Positions 26,560-34,531 of a DNA stretch of 64,000 bases are shown piece after piece. The stretch comes from Yoonia sp034652275. Its GTDB lineage: Bacteria > Pseudomonadota > Alphaproteobacteria > Rhodobacterales > Rhodobacteraceae. A program made the translations under genes and the position numbers. The stretch lies in NCBI RefSeq assembly GCF_034652275.1, contig NZ_JAXIWG010000004.1, forward strand, positions 248,001-312,000, read 5' to 3'. The notes below the pieces were generated by a model. It made no database searches. It saw only the letters and a program-made list of their open reading frames with translations, and was not told the origin of the DNA. Each line of letters begins with the position of its first letter. Position 1 is the first letter of the stretch.

Positions 26560-27207
26560 ATGTTGCGCAACCTGACCCTGATCCCGCTTTTGCTGCCCAT
26601 GCCTGCGCTGGCGCATCCGCATGTCTTTGTGGATGTTCAGATGGCCGTGGTGTTCGACGCGGATGGCAACGTCGGCGTTCGGCTCGACTGGGTCTATGAC
26701 GCTTATTTCTCGATGCTCGTCACGTCTGATCTGGGGATCGACCTGGATGGGGACCTGAAACTGACACCCGTGGAACAGCGCCTGCTCGACGAACAGATCG
26801 CCGCTTGGCCCGCCGATTTCAACGGCGATCTGGAGGTGGTGCAGGGCGACACGGTCCTGCCGCTGGCCCCCAAGCGCGACCATGCGATGGTCTACGAGAA
26901 CGGGATCATGCGCGAAACCCACCTGCGCCCCTTGGCGCGGGTTGCCGACCGCAGCGCACCGCTGACGATCCTGCCCTATGATCCGACCTATTATATCGCC
27001 TATTCGATTGCCGGTCCCGTCACCGTCGAAGGACGCGACGATTGCACGGTCGACATCATCCCCGCCAATCTGGACGCCGCCTATTCGCTGGTCGAGGAAC
27101 TCCTTTATGGCCGCCCTGCCAGCGACGTGGGCCCCGACGAGGATTTCCCCGAAGTCGGCCGGTCCTTTGCCGATACCGTGGTGGTGACATGCGCCGCACA
27201 GCTGTAG
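26560..27207 (+). CDS. DUF1007 periplasmic protein of a nickel/cobalt export module
   Basis: A 215-residue exported protein. A signal peptide (MLRNLTLIPLLLPMPALAHPH) leads directly into HPHVFVDVQMAVVFD, the defining start of DUF1007. Acidic segments such as GIDLDGDLKLTPVEQ and the His-Pro-His start could bind metal. These proteins typically precede an RcnA/NicO-type permease, as here, where the next gene overlaps by 19 bases. Start 26560 has TAGAGG upstream. Probably a periplasmic partner of the transporter. Confidence 0.83.
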   Translation: MLRNLTLIPLLLPMPALAHPHVFVDVQMAVVFDADGNVGVRLDWVYDAYFSMLVTSDLGIDLDGDLKLTPVEQRLLDEQIAAWPADFNGDLEVVQGDTVLPLAPKRDHAMVYENGIMRETHLRPLARVADRSAPLTILPYDPTYYIAYSIAGPVTVEGRDDCTVDIIPANLDAAYSLVEELLYGRPASDVGPDEDFPEVGRSFADTVVVTCAAQL

Positions 27208-28073
27208 GACTGCTCGCCATGATCGGTGCGACAGCACTTTGGCTTTGGGGCTTTGGCGGGGCTGACCAGATCGCGCGGGCTGCCGCCGCTGCCCAGTTGC
27301 AAGTTCAGAACGCGATGGCGGGGGCTTTGCGCGCGCTCCAGCAAGGCAATCCGGGGGCGGTGCTGACGCTGTGGGGGCTGTGTTTCGCCTATGGCTTTGT
27401 CCATGCCGCAGGGCCGGGACATGGCAAGCTGGTGATCGGTGGCTATGGCCTTGGCGCGCGGGTGCCAGTGGGGCGGCTGGCGGGCCTCGCGCTGGCCTCG
27501 TCGCTGGCACAGGCGGCGACGGCGGTGGTGCTGGTCTACACCGCCGTCTGGGTGCTGGGCTGGGGCCGCGAACAGATGACGGGGCTGGCCGATGACGTGC
27601 TGGAACCTGTCAGCTACGCGCTGATCGCGGGTGTCGGGCTATGGCTGGTGCTGCGTGGCCTGCGTCACCTGCGCGGCCTGCGCAAGCCTGTCCACGCACA
27701 TGATACCGTCTGCGCCAGCTGCGGTCATGCCCATGCCCCCAGCGTGGAACAGGCGGCCGAGGTCCGTTCATGGCGCGATGCCGCAGCGATCATCGCTGCA
27801 ATTGCTGTGCGCCCCTGCACGGGCGCGGTGTTCCTGCTGATCCTGACATGGCGGTTCGGGCTGGACTGGGCGGGGATTGTCGGCGCCTTTGTCATGGGAC
27901 TGGGCACGGCCAGCATCACCGTGCTGGTGGCCTTTGCTGCCGTGGGCTTTCGCGAAAGTGCGCTGCAACTGGTCAGTAACCGCGGCACCGCACGGATGAT
28001 GGCGGGCGCCGAAATCGCGGCGGGTGCGGTTGTTGTCGTGCTCGCCTTGCAGTTGGTCCAGCGCAGCATCTGA
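27189..28073 (+). CDS. NicO/RcnA-like nickel-cobalt transporter
   Basis: A 294-residue membrane protein with about six to seven helices. Family signatures are HAAGPGHGKLVIGGYGLG near residue 75 and AIAVRPCTGAVFLLIL at about 200. A short His-containing cytoplasmic stretch (HAHDTVCASCGHAHAP) between them could bind metal. The start at 27189 lies inside the end of the DUF1007 gene. Nickel and cobalt efflux is the known activity of the family; specificity here is not shown. No adjacent metal-responsive regulator is visible. Confidence 0.85.
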   Translation: MRRTAVGLLAMIGATALWLWGFGGADQIARAAAAAQLQVQNAMAGALRALQQGNPGAVLTLWGLCFAYGFVHAAGPGHGKLVIGGYGLGARVPVGRLAGLALASSLAQAATAVVLVYTAVWVLGWGREQMTGLADDVLEPVSYALIAGVGLWLVLRGLRHLRGLRKPVHAHDTVCASCGHAHAPSVEQAAEVRSWRDAAAIIAAIAVRPCTGAVFLLILTWRFGLDWAGIVGAFVMGLGTASITVLVAFAAVGFRESALQLVSNRGTARMMAGAEIAAGAVVVVLALQLVQRSI

Positions 28074-28115
28074 TTGCGCTTTACGACCTGTCGCTTCGCG
28101 CCTAAAGCTGGCCGG

Positions 28116-29480
28116 ATGCAACAGGCCGCCACCACATATCCTGAACACGCGCGCGCGATCTGGAAGCTGGGCATCCCCCTCATCCTGAGCAATATGGCGC
28201 AATTCGCGATCCATATGACCGATACGCTGATGCTGGGCTGGTATGATGTCACCGCCTTGGCGGCGTCAACCATCGCGACATCGCTGTTTTTCGTCGTGTT
28301 CATCGTCGGTGCGGGTTTCGCGCAGGCGATCACGCCTCTGGTCGCGGCAGCGAATGAACAGAACGACCATGTGCAGGTCCGGCGCGTGACGCGGATGGGG
28401 CTGTGGCTGTCGATCATCTATGGCGTGATCGTCATGCTGCCCTTTTTCTGGGCCGAGGATATCCTGATCGCCATCGGCCAAGCCCCGATTGTCGCCGCCG
28501 AGGCGCATCTTTACCTGCAGATCGTGATCTGGGGGATGATCCCGACATTGCTGGTCATGGCGCTGAAATCCTTTCTGGTGGCGCTGGAACATACCGCCTT
28601 CATCCTTTGGGCGACGGTCGGAACGGCAGTGCTGAACGGGCTGGTCAACTATGCGCTGATCTTCGGCAACTGGGGTGCGCCGGAACTGGGGATCGAAGGG
28701 GCGGCTATTGCTTCGCTTTTGGTCAACCTGCTGACCGTGGCGCTGCTGGTGGGTTACATCCTGCGCAAGCTGCCGCGCTATGAACTTTTCCGCAATTTCC
28801 ACCGCCCCGATGGCGAGATCATGCGCCGCGTGTTCCTGCTGGGCTGGCCCATCGGGCTGACGTCCTTGGCCGAAGGCGGGTTGTTCAGCGCCTCGGCTAT
28901 TATGATGGGCTGGATCGGGCCGATCGAGCTGGCGGCCCATGGCATTGCGATCCAGTTGGCCAGCCTGACCTTCATGGTGCATATCGGCTTTTCGCAGGCA
29001 GCCACCGTGCGGGCAGGGCGCGCATTGGGGCGGCGGGACGAGCCGTCCCTGCGGCGCGGCGGGATCACCGCCATCGGGTTGTCGGCACTTTATGCGACGG
29101 CCACGTCCATTTTGTTCCTGCTGATCCCCGGCACGCTGGTGGCGCTGTTCATCGACCCTGCCGAGCCCGAACGCCTGCGGCTTTTGCAGGTGGGCATCAC
29201 GCTGGTGATGATCGCGGGGCTGTTCCAGCTGGTCGACGGGCTACAGGTCGTTGTGCTGGGCCTTTTGCGCGGTGTGCAGGACACAACCGTGCCGATGGTG
29301 ATGGCGGCGTTCAGCTATTGGGGGGTCGGATTGCCTGCGAGCTACCTGCTGGCCTTCTACTGGGGGCTTGGCGGTGTCGGCATCTGGCTGGGGCTGGTGC
29401 TGGGGCTGCTGGTGGCCGCGATCCTGCTGATGTGGCGGTTCTGGGGGCGGTCCGTCCAGATCGCACCGGCCTTGGCCTAG
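28116..29480 (+). CDS. MATE family multidrug/cation antiporter
   Basis: A 454-residue transporter with about twelve hydrophobic segments. The opening ARAIWKLGIPLILSNMAQFAIHMTDTLMLGW is the typical MATE N-terminal half. The second half repeats it (FLLGWPIGLTSLAEGGLFSASAIMMGWIG), with QLASLTFMVHIGFSQAATVRAG after it. It should export cationic drugs or metabolites with Na+ or H+. Start 28116 is preferred over an in-frame codon at 28074. Its stop overlaps the stop of the convergent Hint gene by three bases. Confidence 0.9.
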   Translation: MQQAATTYPEHARAIWKLGIPLILSNMAQFAIHMTDTLMLGWYDVTALAASTIATSLFFVVFIVGAGFAQAITPLVAAANEQNDHVQVRRVTRMGLWLSIIYGVIVMLPFFWAEDILIAIGQAPIVAAEAHLYLQIVIWGMIPTLLVMALKSFLVALEHTAFILWATVGTAVLNGLVNYALIFGNWGAPELGIEGAAIASLLVNLLTVALLVGYILRKLPRYELFRNFHRPDGEIMRRVFLLGWPIGLTSLAEGGLFSASAIMMGWIGPIELAAHGIAIQLASLTFMVHIGFSQAATVRAGRALGRRDEPSLRRGGITAIGLSALYATATSILFLLIPGTLVALFIDPAEPERLRLLQVGITLVMIAGLFQLVDGLQVVVLGLLRGVQDTTVPMVMAAFSYWGVGLPASYLLAFYWGLGGVGIWLGLVLGLLVAAILLMWRFWGRSVQIAPALA

Positions 29481-30250
29481 GGCACCATATCCAGATCCTG
29501 CAAGCGCAGGCGCGGATGTTTGAACAGGCCGATATCCTCTAGCCGGCGCAGATGTGGAAACAGCGCCAGATATTGCGCCAGCGCCTCGCCGCGCAGCCCA
29601 AGGCTGAAGGCGGTGCCGGGGTGCAGGCTTTCGACGCCGATCCCGTTGACGAGAAGCGTCTCGTGCGTGGCAAAACCGAGATGATAGACATCGACCGCCG
29701 CGGCCGGGCGCAATGTGATGAACTGGTTACCGTCCACGAAATCGCGTGCCGGGATATAGGCGGCAGCCTTGCCGGTCAGTTGCGTAACGCTGCTGGCGCA
29801 GTGCTGCAACCGCGCGGCAGGGCCAAGCACGAGGTCCTGCAATGGCCGCCCGATCCCGAGGGCATCGGCGGTGATCCGCGTCAGTGTCAGGCGGGATGGC
29901 CCCGCATCAGCTTGCGTCGGCATGATCGTCATCATCCCGCGCCACATCAGCGGGACAAAGCTGCCGTCAAAAAGGCGCAGCATGTCTCCCGGCAGCAGAT
30001 CCTCGACCGCAACGGGGCCGTTTTCCGATTGCAGGATCGTGCCGCGCCCCAGCGCGCCGAACGCATCCTCAAAAGCGGGGGTGGCGGGGGCCAGCGTGGT
30101 CATCTCGCCGATGGCACCGTCCGGCTGCAGATAGGTCACGGTGTATTTGCGCTGGCGCGGCAGAGTAGTGGCGTTGTCCGCCACCCGCTGAGGCGCAGGG
30201 CCAGCCTGCGCGGCAGACAAGATCCTGGCGGCATCTGAACGACGGGGCAT
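29477..30250 (-). CDS. Hint (hedgehog/intein) domain protein
   Basis: A 257-residue protein with a Hint_2-type domain at about residues 75-205: ILQSENGPVAVEDLLPGDMLRLFDG (block A-like), PLMWRGMM, and a C-terminal YHLGFATHETLLVNGIGVES (block F/G-like). Such proteins are frequent in Roseobacter genomes, often attached to large adhesins; here the domain stands alone behind a short basic N-terminus. The usual block A nucleophile (Cys/Ser right after the domain boundary) is not obvious, so self-processing is uncertain. Start 30250 was chosen over a much longer unsupported frame. Confidence 0.78.
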   Translation of the reverse strand: MPRRSDAARILSAAQAGPAPQRVADNATTLPRQRKYTVTYLQPDGAIGEMTTLAPATPAFEDAFGALGRGTILQSENGPVAVEDLLPGDMLRLFDGSFVPLMWRGMMTIMPTQADAGPSRLTLTRITADALGIGRPLQDLVLGPAARLQHCASSVTQLTGKAAAYIPARDFVDGNQFITLRPAAAVDVYHLGFATHETLLVNGIGVESLHPGTAFSLGLRGEALAQYLALFPHLRRLEDIGLFKHPRLRLQDLDMVP

Positions 30251-30339
30251 AGCGAAACCTTCGGGCAAAGTGGGGCGCGTGTCAGCCTGACGCAAACAGG
30301 CCAGCGCAGCCCGCAGTGTGGCACATCCGCAAGAGCGCG

Positions 30340-30474
30340 TTACGCGTCGAGACTTGCCAGACGTGCGCGGCGGCGCGAAATCATGGCGCTGCGCCGTTGC
30401 CCGCGTGCCCAGGGCATGGGTGTTGCGATCGCGGCCTCTGCCGCGTCGAGCGATCTTTGCCAACGGTTTTTCAT
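30340..30474 (-). CDS. Small basic protein, 44 residues
   Basis: A short gene read from the sequence: ATG at 30474, stop TAA at 30340. It encodes MKNRWQRSLDAAEAAI, then PMPWARGQRR and a strongly basic C-terminus (MISRRRARLASLDA). An AAGAGG ribosome site lies upstream with good spacing. I recall short proteins of the same pattern (N-terminal W-Q-x-S-L-D-A, then MPWxRGxRR) in other Rhodobacteraceae, which supports a real gene. No signal peptide or membrane segment. Possibly nucleic-acid or membrane-surface binding given the charge; function unknown. Confidence 0.6.
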   Translation of the reverse strand: MKNRWQRSLDAAEAAIATPMPWARGQRRSAMISRRRARLASLDA

Positions 30475-30494
30475 GGCGATACCTCTTATATGCG

Positions 30495-30511
30495 GGCCCT
30501 TATAATGGGCC
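30495..30511. promoter_or_regulatory. Small hairpin containing TATAAT upstream of the 44-codon gene
   Basis: GGCCC (30495-30499) and GGGCC (30507-30511) pair around TTATAAT, which reads as ATTATAA on the minus strand, about 21 bases upstream of the small gene's start. It may be part of the promoter or leader. No convincing -35 box could be paired with it. Confidence 0.3.
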
Positions 30512-30708
30512 TTGTCCGTTTATCATGCAGGAGCAAACTGGCAGGACTTGGGCGACGGACCGCACGGAGGGTCGAAATTCGTCATGTTGCGCCAAAACAG
30601 GTAAGACGATGATATCAGGAGATTTCCTGCCAGACGCTTATTTTGCTGGGTGAACGGCGAATGAACGTGCCATGCCTCTGTCCATCTGCCGCCGCAATGC
30701 TGCCCTGA

Positions 30709-31464
30709 TTACAGGCGGATTGCCGCGATCAGGCGGCCGTAATCGGCCTCTTGAAGATGCACGCTGCGCCGGTAGCTGAAAAAGCGCACCGGATCGGCAT
30801 AGGTGCAATGGCGCGTCCAATGCGCCTGCCCGATGCCGCAGGCCCGCAGCCGCATCAGCCCGAAACCGGGCAGGTCGAACTGGAACCGCCCTTGCGCACC
30901 GGTTGCAAAGAACCGCTCGTAACCCGGATCGACAGCAACAAAGCGGTCGCGGAAATCGTCGCCCACTTCGTAGTTGCGCTGGCTGATCGAGGGGCCGATC
31001 ACCGCCGCGATATTGTGGCGGGTGGCACCCAGCTGTTCCATCGCCCGCACGGTCTGTTCCAGAACACCGGCCAGTGCGCCTTTCCAGCCGGCATGGGCCG
31101 CACCGATGACACCCGCCTGATCGTCGCAGAACAGGACAGGCTGGCAATCGGCGGTCAGCACCGACAATGCGATGCCCTTGGTGCGCGTGACCAGCGCATC
31201 GGCCTTTTGTACCAGCGGGCCTGCGGTCTCGACTGTGACGACATCGGCGGAATGGACCTGATGCACGCCGACCAGCCTGTCGGCGGTCAAATCGAGCGCG
31301 CCTGCCACGCGGTCGCGGTTGATCGCGACGATATCGGATTGGTCCGAACTGCCGAACCCGCAGTTCAGGCCCGCGAACACACCCGAGGATGCGCCGCCTT
31401 TACGGGTAAAGAACCCGTGGCGTGCGCTGCCAAGTGCGGCGTCGGTGATGATTTCTAGCGTCAT
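30709..31464 (-). CDS. pgeF: Peptidoglycan editing factor / multicopper purine nucleosidase-like (DUF152)
   Basis: A 251-residue YfiH/PgeF protein. Zinc-site motifs are VGVHQVHSADV, LTADCQPVLFCDD and IGAAHAGWKGALAG, giving the His-Cys-His set. C-terminal FFSYRRSVHLQEADYGRLIAAI is also typical. Family members remove misincorporated residues such as L-Ser from peptidoglycan precursors; human LACC1-like members have purine nucleoside activity. It overlaps the methyltransferase gene upstream by 4 bases. Confidence 0.92.
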   Translation of the reverse strand: MTLEIITDAALGSARHGFFTRKGGASSGVFAGLNCGFGSSDQSDIVAINRDRVAGALDLTADRLVGVHQVHSADVVTVETAGPLVQKADALVTRTKGIALSVLTADCQPVLFCDDQAGVIGAAHAGWKGALAGVLEQTVRAMEQLGATRHNIAAVIGPSISQRNYEVGDDFRDRFVAVDPGYERFFATGAQGRFQFDLPGFGLMRLRACGIGQAHWTRHCTYADPVRFFSYRRSVHLQEADYGRLIAAIRL

Positions 31465-32519
31465 GGGTCCAGTCCGGGTGGGGGCATGGCTGTCGCAGGG
31501 TAGAGCGCCATCACTTTGAACAGGTCACCCATTTCCGCAGGGTGGGTCAAGCGGCGATGTGCCGCCACATGCGTGTCAAGTGCGGCGCCCGTCAGCCCCG
31601 AGGCGAGTTTTCGCGCGCGCGCCGTGATGCCCAGCCGTTCCAGAAACACGCCCTGCGGTGTCAGACGGCTGTGCCGCGCGGGGGCGACATGGGCGGCGAT
31701 GGCCGCGAAATCCACATGCGCCGTCAGATCGGCCTCGCCCGGCGCGGCCAACGGGTCGGCTGCGGCATGGCCTGCCAACGCCTGCAGCGTATCGCCCAGC
31801 GACTGCCAGTCGCCATAGTCGATGACCAGCGCGGCCCCGCCATGTGCCGCGATCCGCTCTGTGATGGTCTGCACGATGCCGGGCAGGGCAGGGCAGTGTT
31901 CCACCAGATCTCCATCCTGCGTGTCGTCCAGCCTGTGGGCCAGCATGCTAAGCGGTGCAGCGTCTGACAGGCCAAAGCACAGCTTGCCGTCCTGCGCTCC
32001 CACCATCCTTTCGCGCCAGCCCGTGCCTGCGCGCACGAACTGCCGGACCGGCAAGGCATCGAAAAACTCGTTCGCGACCAGCAGCAACGGCGCATCGGGC
32101 AGCGTGTCGATCCGGTCGTGCCAAGTGGCGTGCGGCACACACGCGGCCTGCAAGGCGCGCAGATGCGGCGAGGTTTCGACGAAATGCACGCGTGCTGCGG
32201 CCTGAAACCCCGGCACGGCGGCGGTGGCGCGCAACACATCGGCCATCAGCGTGCCGCGCCCGGGGCCAAGCTCGGCCAATGTCACAGGGTCGGGCGCGCC
32301 TTGGTCCAGCCAAGCTTGCGCCAGTGCCAGCCCGATCAATTCGCCGAACATCTGGCTGATCTCGGGGGCGGTGATGAAATCGCCCGCCGCACCAAAGGGG
32401 TCGCGCGTCGCATAATAGCCGTGCTGGGGATGCATCAGCGCCTCGGCCATGAAACTTGCGACACTGATCGGCCCGTCGCTCGAAATCCGGGCCAGCAGCA
32501 TATCGGCCAGCGCAGTCAT
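31461..32519 (-). CDS. Class I SAM-dependent methyltransferase, MidA/NDUFAF7-like
   Basis: A 352-residue protein. Conserved features: YYATRDPFGAAGDFITAPEISQMFGELIGLALAQAW in the N-terminal part, the SAM-binding loop ELGPGRGTLMADVLR, VANEFFDALPVRQFV, and ALVIDYG. In mitochondria NDUFAF7 dimethylates an Arg of a complex I subunit; bacterial homologues may do likewise, but this is not shown here. It sits between lgt and pgeF, overlapping both by 4 bases, an order common in alphaproteobacteria. Confidence 0.9.
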   Translation of the reverse strand: MTALADMLLARISSDGPISVASFMAEALMHPQHGYYATRDPFGAAGDFITAPEISQMFGELIGLALAQAWLDQGAPDPVTLAELGPGRGTLMADVLRATAAVPGFQAAARVHFVETSPHLRALQAACVPHATWHDRIDTLPDAPLLLVANEFFDALPVRQFVRAGTGWRERMVGAQDGKLCFGLSDAAPLSMLAHRLDDTQDGDLVEHCPALPGIVQTITERIAAHGGAALVIDYGDWQSLGDTLQALAGHAAADPLAAPGEADLTAHVDFAAIAAHVAPARHSRLTPQGVFLERLGITARARKLASGLTGAALDTHVAAHRRLTHPAEMGDLFKVMALYPATAMPPPGLDP

Positions 32520-33397
32520 CTGCGGCGGGTGGTCGCCAGCACGACGACGAGACCTGTCAGGATCATCGGCAGCGTCAGGACCTGCCCCATGGTCAGACCA
32601 TAATCACCAAACTGCACCGCCCAGCCCAGCGGATTGCCGGGGCTGACGAATTGCGCATCGGGCTGGCGGACGAATTCGACGATGAACCGCGCGATCCCGT
32701 AGCCCGCAAAGAAAATCCCCGACAACAGCCACGGTTTCTTCAACCCGCCGAAACGGAAGGCCAACAGCAGCAGGATGCCGCCCAATAGCAGACCCTCAAG
32801 ACCCGCTTCATAAAGCTGCGAGGGATGGCGCACGCAGGGTTCTGTCGCCGTGGCGCAGGATTGCGCGGCGGTGCCCGGAAAGACCACGCCCCAAGGCACG
32901 TCCGTGGGGCGCCCCCACAACTCGGCATTGATGAAATTGGCGATCCGCACCAGCAGGATCGCAGGGGTGGCTGCGACAGCGATGATATCGGCCAGATCGG
33001 GTAGCGGCACGGCATGGCGGCGGCTGAACAGCCAGACCGCCAGCACCACGCCGACAAAACCGCCATGGAACGACAGCCCGCCTTCCCAGATGCGGATGAT
33101 GCTGACCGGATCGGCGAGGAATTCGGCAGGCTGATAGAAAAAGACATAGCCCAGACGCCCGCCGCCGATCACGCCGATGACAATATACGTCAGCAAATCC
33201 TCCAGACGGGCGGGGTCCATCGGCGTGCCATTGCGCCACAGATGCGGGCGGCGCAGCGCGGCTTTGATGATCATCCAGCCCAGCGCGATACCGACGATAT
33301 AGCCCATCGCATACCAGCGCAGGGCAAGTGTCATGCCAAAGATTTCGACGCTGAATATCTCGGGCGAGATATCGGGAAAGGGGATCGCTGCCAACAT
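32516..33397 (-). CDS. lgt: Prolipoprotein diacylglyceryl transferase
   Basis: A 293-residue integral membrane enzyme with about seven helices. It transfers diacylglycerol to the lipobox Cys of prolipoproteins, such as those at 390, 18172 and 55668. Signatures are GGRLGYVFFY, WEGGLSFHGGFVGVV, RIANFINAELWG and HPSQLYEAGLEGLLL. The ATG at 33397 (MLAAIPFPDISPEIF) is preferred over an upstream TTG. The stop overlaps the methyltransferase start by 4 bases. Confidence 0.95.
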   Translation of the reverse strand: MLAAIPFPDISPEIFSVEIFGMTLALRWYAMGYIVGIALGWMIIKAALRRPHLWRNGTPMDPARLEDLLTYIVIGVIGGGRLGYVFFYQPAEFLADPVSIIRIWEGGLSFHGGFVGVVLAVWLFSRRHAVPLPDLADIIAVAATPAILLVRIANFINAELWGRPTDVPWGVVFPGTAAQSCATATEPCVRHPSQLYEAGLEGLLLGGILLLLAFRFGGLKKPWLLSGIFFAGYGIARFIVEFVRQPDAQFVSPGNPLGWAVQFGDYGLTMGQVLTLPMILTGLVVVLATTRRR

Positions 33398-33501
33398 GGG
33401 CGCAGTCGTGATGCGGGACTGCGGCGATGTCAAGCAGCCCGACCTGCTTGTCTGTCACCCGGCTTGGCCCCATATAGACATGAACAGCCTTGGAGAGAGC
33501 C

Positions 33502-33750
33502 ATGCAGAACCGTAACAAGATTTTCGACGATCTGAGCCAGTTGATGACCAACGCCATGGGCGTCGCCCAAGGCGCGCGCGACGAGGCGCAGACGGCCATG
33601 AAATCCATGATGGACCGATGGCTGGCCGATCGCGATTTTGTCACCCGTGAAGAATTCGACGCCGTCCGCGCGATGGCCCAGAAAGCCCGCGAAGAAAACG
33701 AGGCGCTGGCCGCACGGATCGCAGCACTCGAATCCAAAAAGCCGGATTGA
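33502..33750 (+). CDS. ubiK: UbiK/BMFP-type accessory factor
   Basis: An 82-residue coiled-coil protein. It begins MQNRNKIFDDLSQLMTNAMG, continues with FVTREEFDAVRAMAQKAREENEALAARIAALE and ends in a short charged tail. This is the BMFP/UbiK family, membrane-fusogenic trimeric coiled coils that help ubiquinone biosynthesis. GGAGAGA lies a few bases upstream of the ATG at 33502. Divergent from lgt. Confidence 0.88.
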   Translation: MQNRNKIFDDLSQLMTNAMGVAQGARDEAQTAMKSMMDRWLADRDFVTREEFDAVRAMAQKAREENEALAARIAALESKKPD

Positions 33751-33978
33751 TCCGCCGCCGCCCAACCAGCCATTGCCGGTCACCAGAGATTGATTGTTAC
33801 CCTCGAAGGGCAACTTTCGATCATTTATTTCAACCGTCAAAATAACCTGTACTTAAGGCAAGGTTCTACCGCCGCGTGTCATGGTGTTACCCAACCCCTG
33901 CCTTGTTTCGCGCATGATTGGCGAGCAAAAGCACCCCAGTTACTATGTAGAGCCAGTGTTTGGCAGAGGTTATCGAGT
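33751..33978. other. AT-rich intergenic stretch after ubiK
   Basis: Base composition falls clearly below the surrounding genes from about 33785. No gene, RNA or repeat could be assigned between the ubiK stop and the candidate ORF at 33979. It may be horizontally acquired together with the small genes that follow. Confidence 0.35.
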
Positions 33979-34116
33979 ATGTTGGACGTTTTGTTGATCG
34001 TGTTGTTGGTCGTCGTTGTTGTGTTTGGGTCGAACAAACCTTCCCCACGGTTGTCTGCTGTTTTGGGGCGGTTGTACGTGTCGGGTTTCGGGCGATTTGG
34101 ATGCAACGCGCACTGA
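33979..34116 (+). CDS. Candidate 45-residue TatA-like membrane peptide
   Basis: A short frame: ATG 33979, stop TGA 34114-34116, with AGAGG nine bases upstream. The product starts MLDVLLIVLLVVVVVFG, a single strong membrane helix, then SNKPSPRLSAVLGRL, an amphipathic stretch after a Gly hinge. The layout (short N-terminus, helix, F-G hinge, amphipathic helix) resembles TatA/TatE proteins, but the rest is too short and the canonical FGxxKLPEL is only weakly echoed. It may instead be a small membrane peptide or chance. Not in an operon with tatBC here. Confidence 0.35.
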   Translation: MLDVLLIVLLVVVVVFGSNKPSPRLSAVLGRLYVSGFGRFGCNAH

Positions 34117-34174
34117 CTTGCCCTAACGTCAATTTTTTCTGCGCGGCTTGACGCCGCAGATTCCAAAGCATACC

Positions 34175-34212
34175 CCAGACTAGTCGGGCAGACTGATCTG
34201 TCTCTAGTCTGG
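34175..34212. promoter_or_regulatory. Long inverted repeat upstream of the small membrane gene
   Basis: CCAGACTAG (34175-34183) and CTAGTCTGG (34204-34212) are perfect 9-bp complements. The 20-nt interior contains a smaller AGAC/GTCT stem. It sits 10 bases before the start of the gene at 34223, so it could be an operator or a leader-RNA structure affecting translation. There is no T tract, so it is not a standard terminator. Confidence 0.5.
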
Positions 34213-34222
34213 CGGTATTGTT

Positions 34223-34486
34223 TTGGACTATTTCGCCAATACCTGTGCGTCCGTTGCCGGACTGCTTTTATTCTGTATCGGCGTGATTGGCCTTTCCGGG
34301 ATGCCTTTCGCTGAAAACCCCACAATAACCGTGCTTTTTCAACCACTTGGTCAATCCGAAAGATTGAACCAGGCCTATTATCTTGCGCTGATCCTCGTGG
34401 GGATCTGGCTTGTACTTTATATTCAGGCGCGATTTGCAGCACTGGCGGCGCTTGTGCTTGTGCTGTTAAAGGTTCTAGTCGCCTGA
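34223..34486 (+). CDS. Small membrane protein, hypothetical
   Basis: An 87-residue protein with two or three hydrophobic helices (VAGLLLFCIGVIGLSG; AYYLALILVGIWLVLYIQ; ALAALVLVLLKVLVA). It would start at TTG 34223; no ATG exists in frame before residue 27. It is followed by a strong plus-strand terminator, which supports a real transcript. Base composition is lower in GC than neighbours. No family recognised. Confidence 0.5.
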   Translation: MDYFANTCASVAGLLLFCIGVIGLSGMPFAENPTITVLFQPLGQSERLNQAYYLALILVGIWLVLYIQARFAALAALVLVLLKVLVA

Positions 34487-34492
34487 ATGTTT

Positions 34493-34531
34493 GCGGCGGA
34501 ACTTTTTATTTGCTCCGCCGCGTATTTTTTT
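34493..34531 (+). terminator. Intrinsic terminator after the small membrane gene
   Basis: GCGGCGGA (34493-34500) pairs perfectly with TCCGCCGC (34514-34521) around a 13-nt loop and is followed by GTA and TTTTTTT (34525-34531). The T run faces plus-strand transcription. It reaches to the stop codon of the convergent M42 peptidase gene. Confidence 0.85.

Noticed and set aside
34143..34157. GCGGC/GCCGC hairpin as a terminator
   Set aside because: The T run lies before, not after, the hairpin on the plus strand, and on the minus strand an A run follows it.
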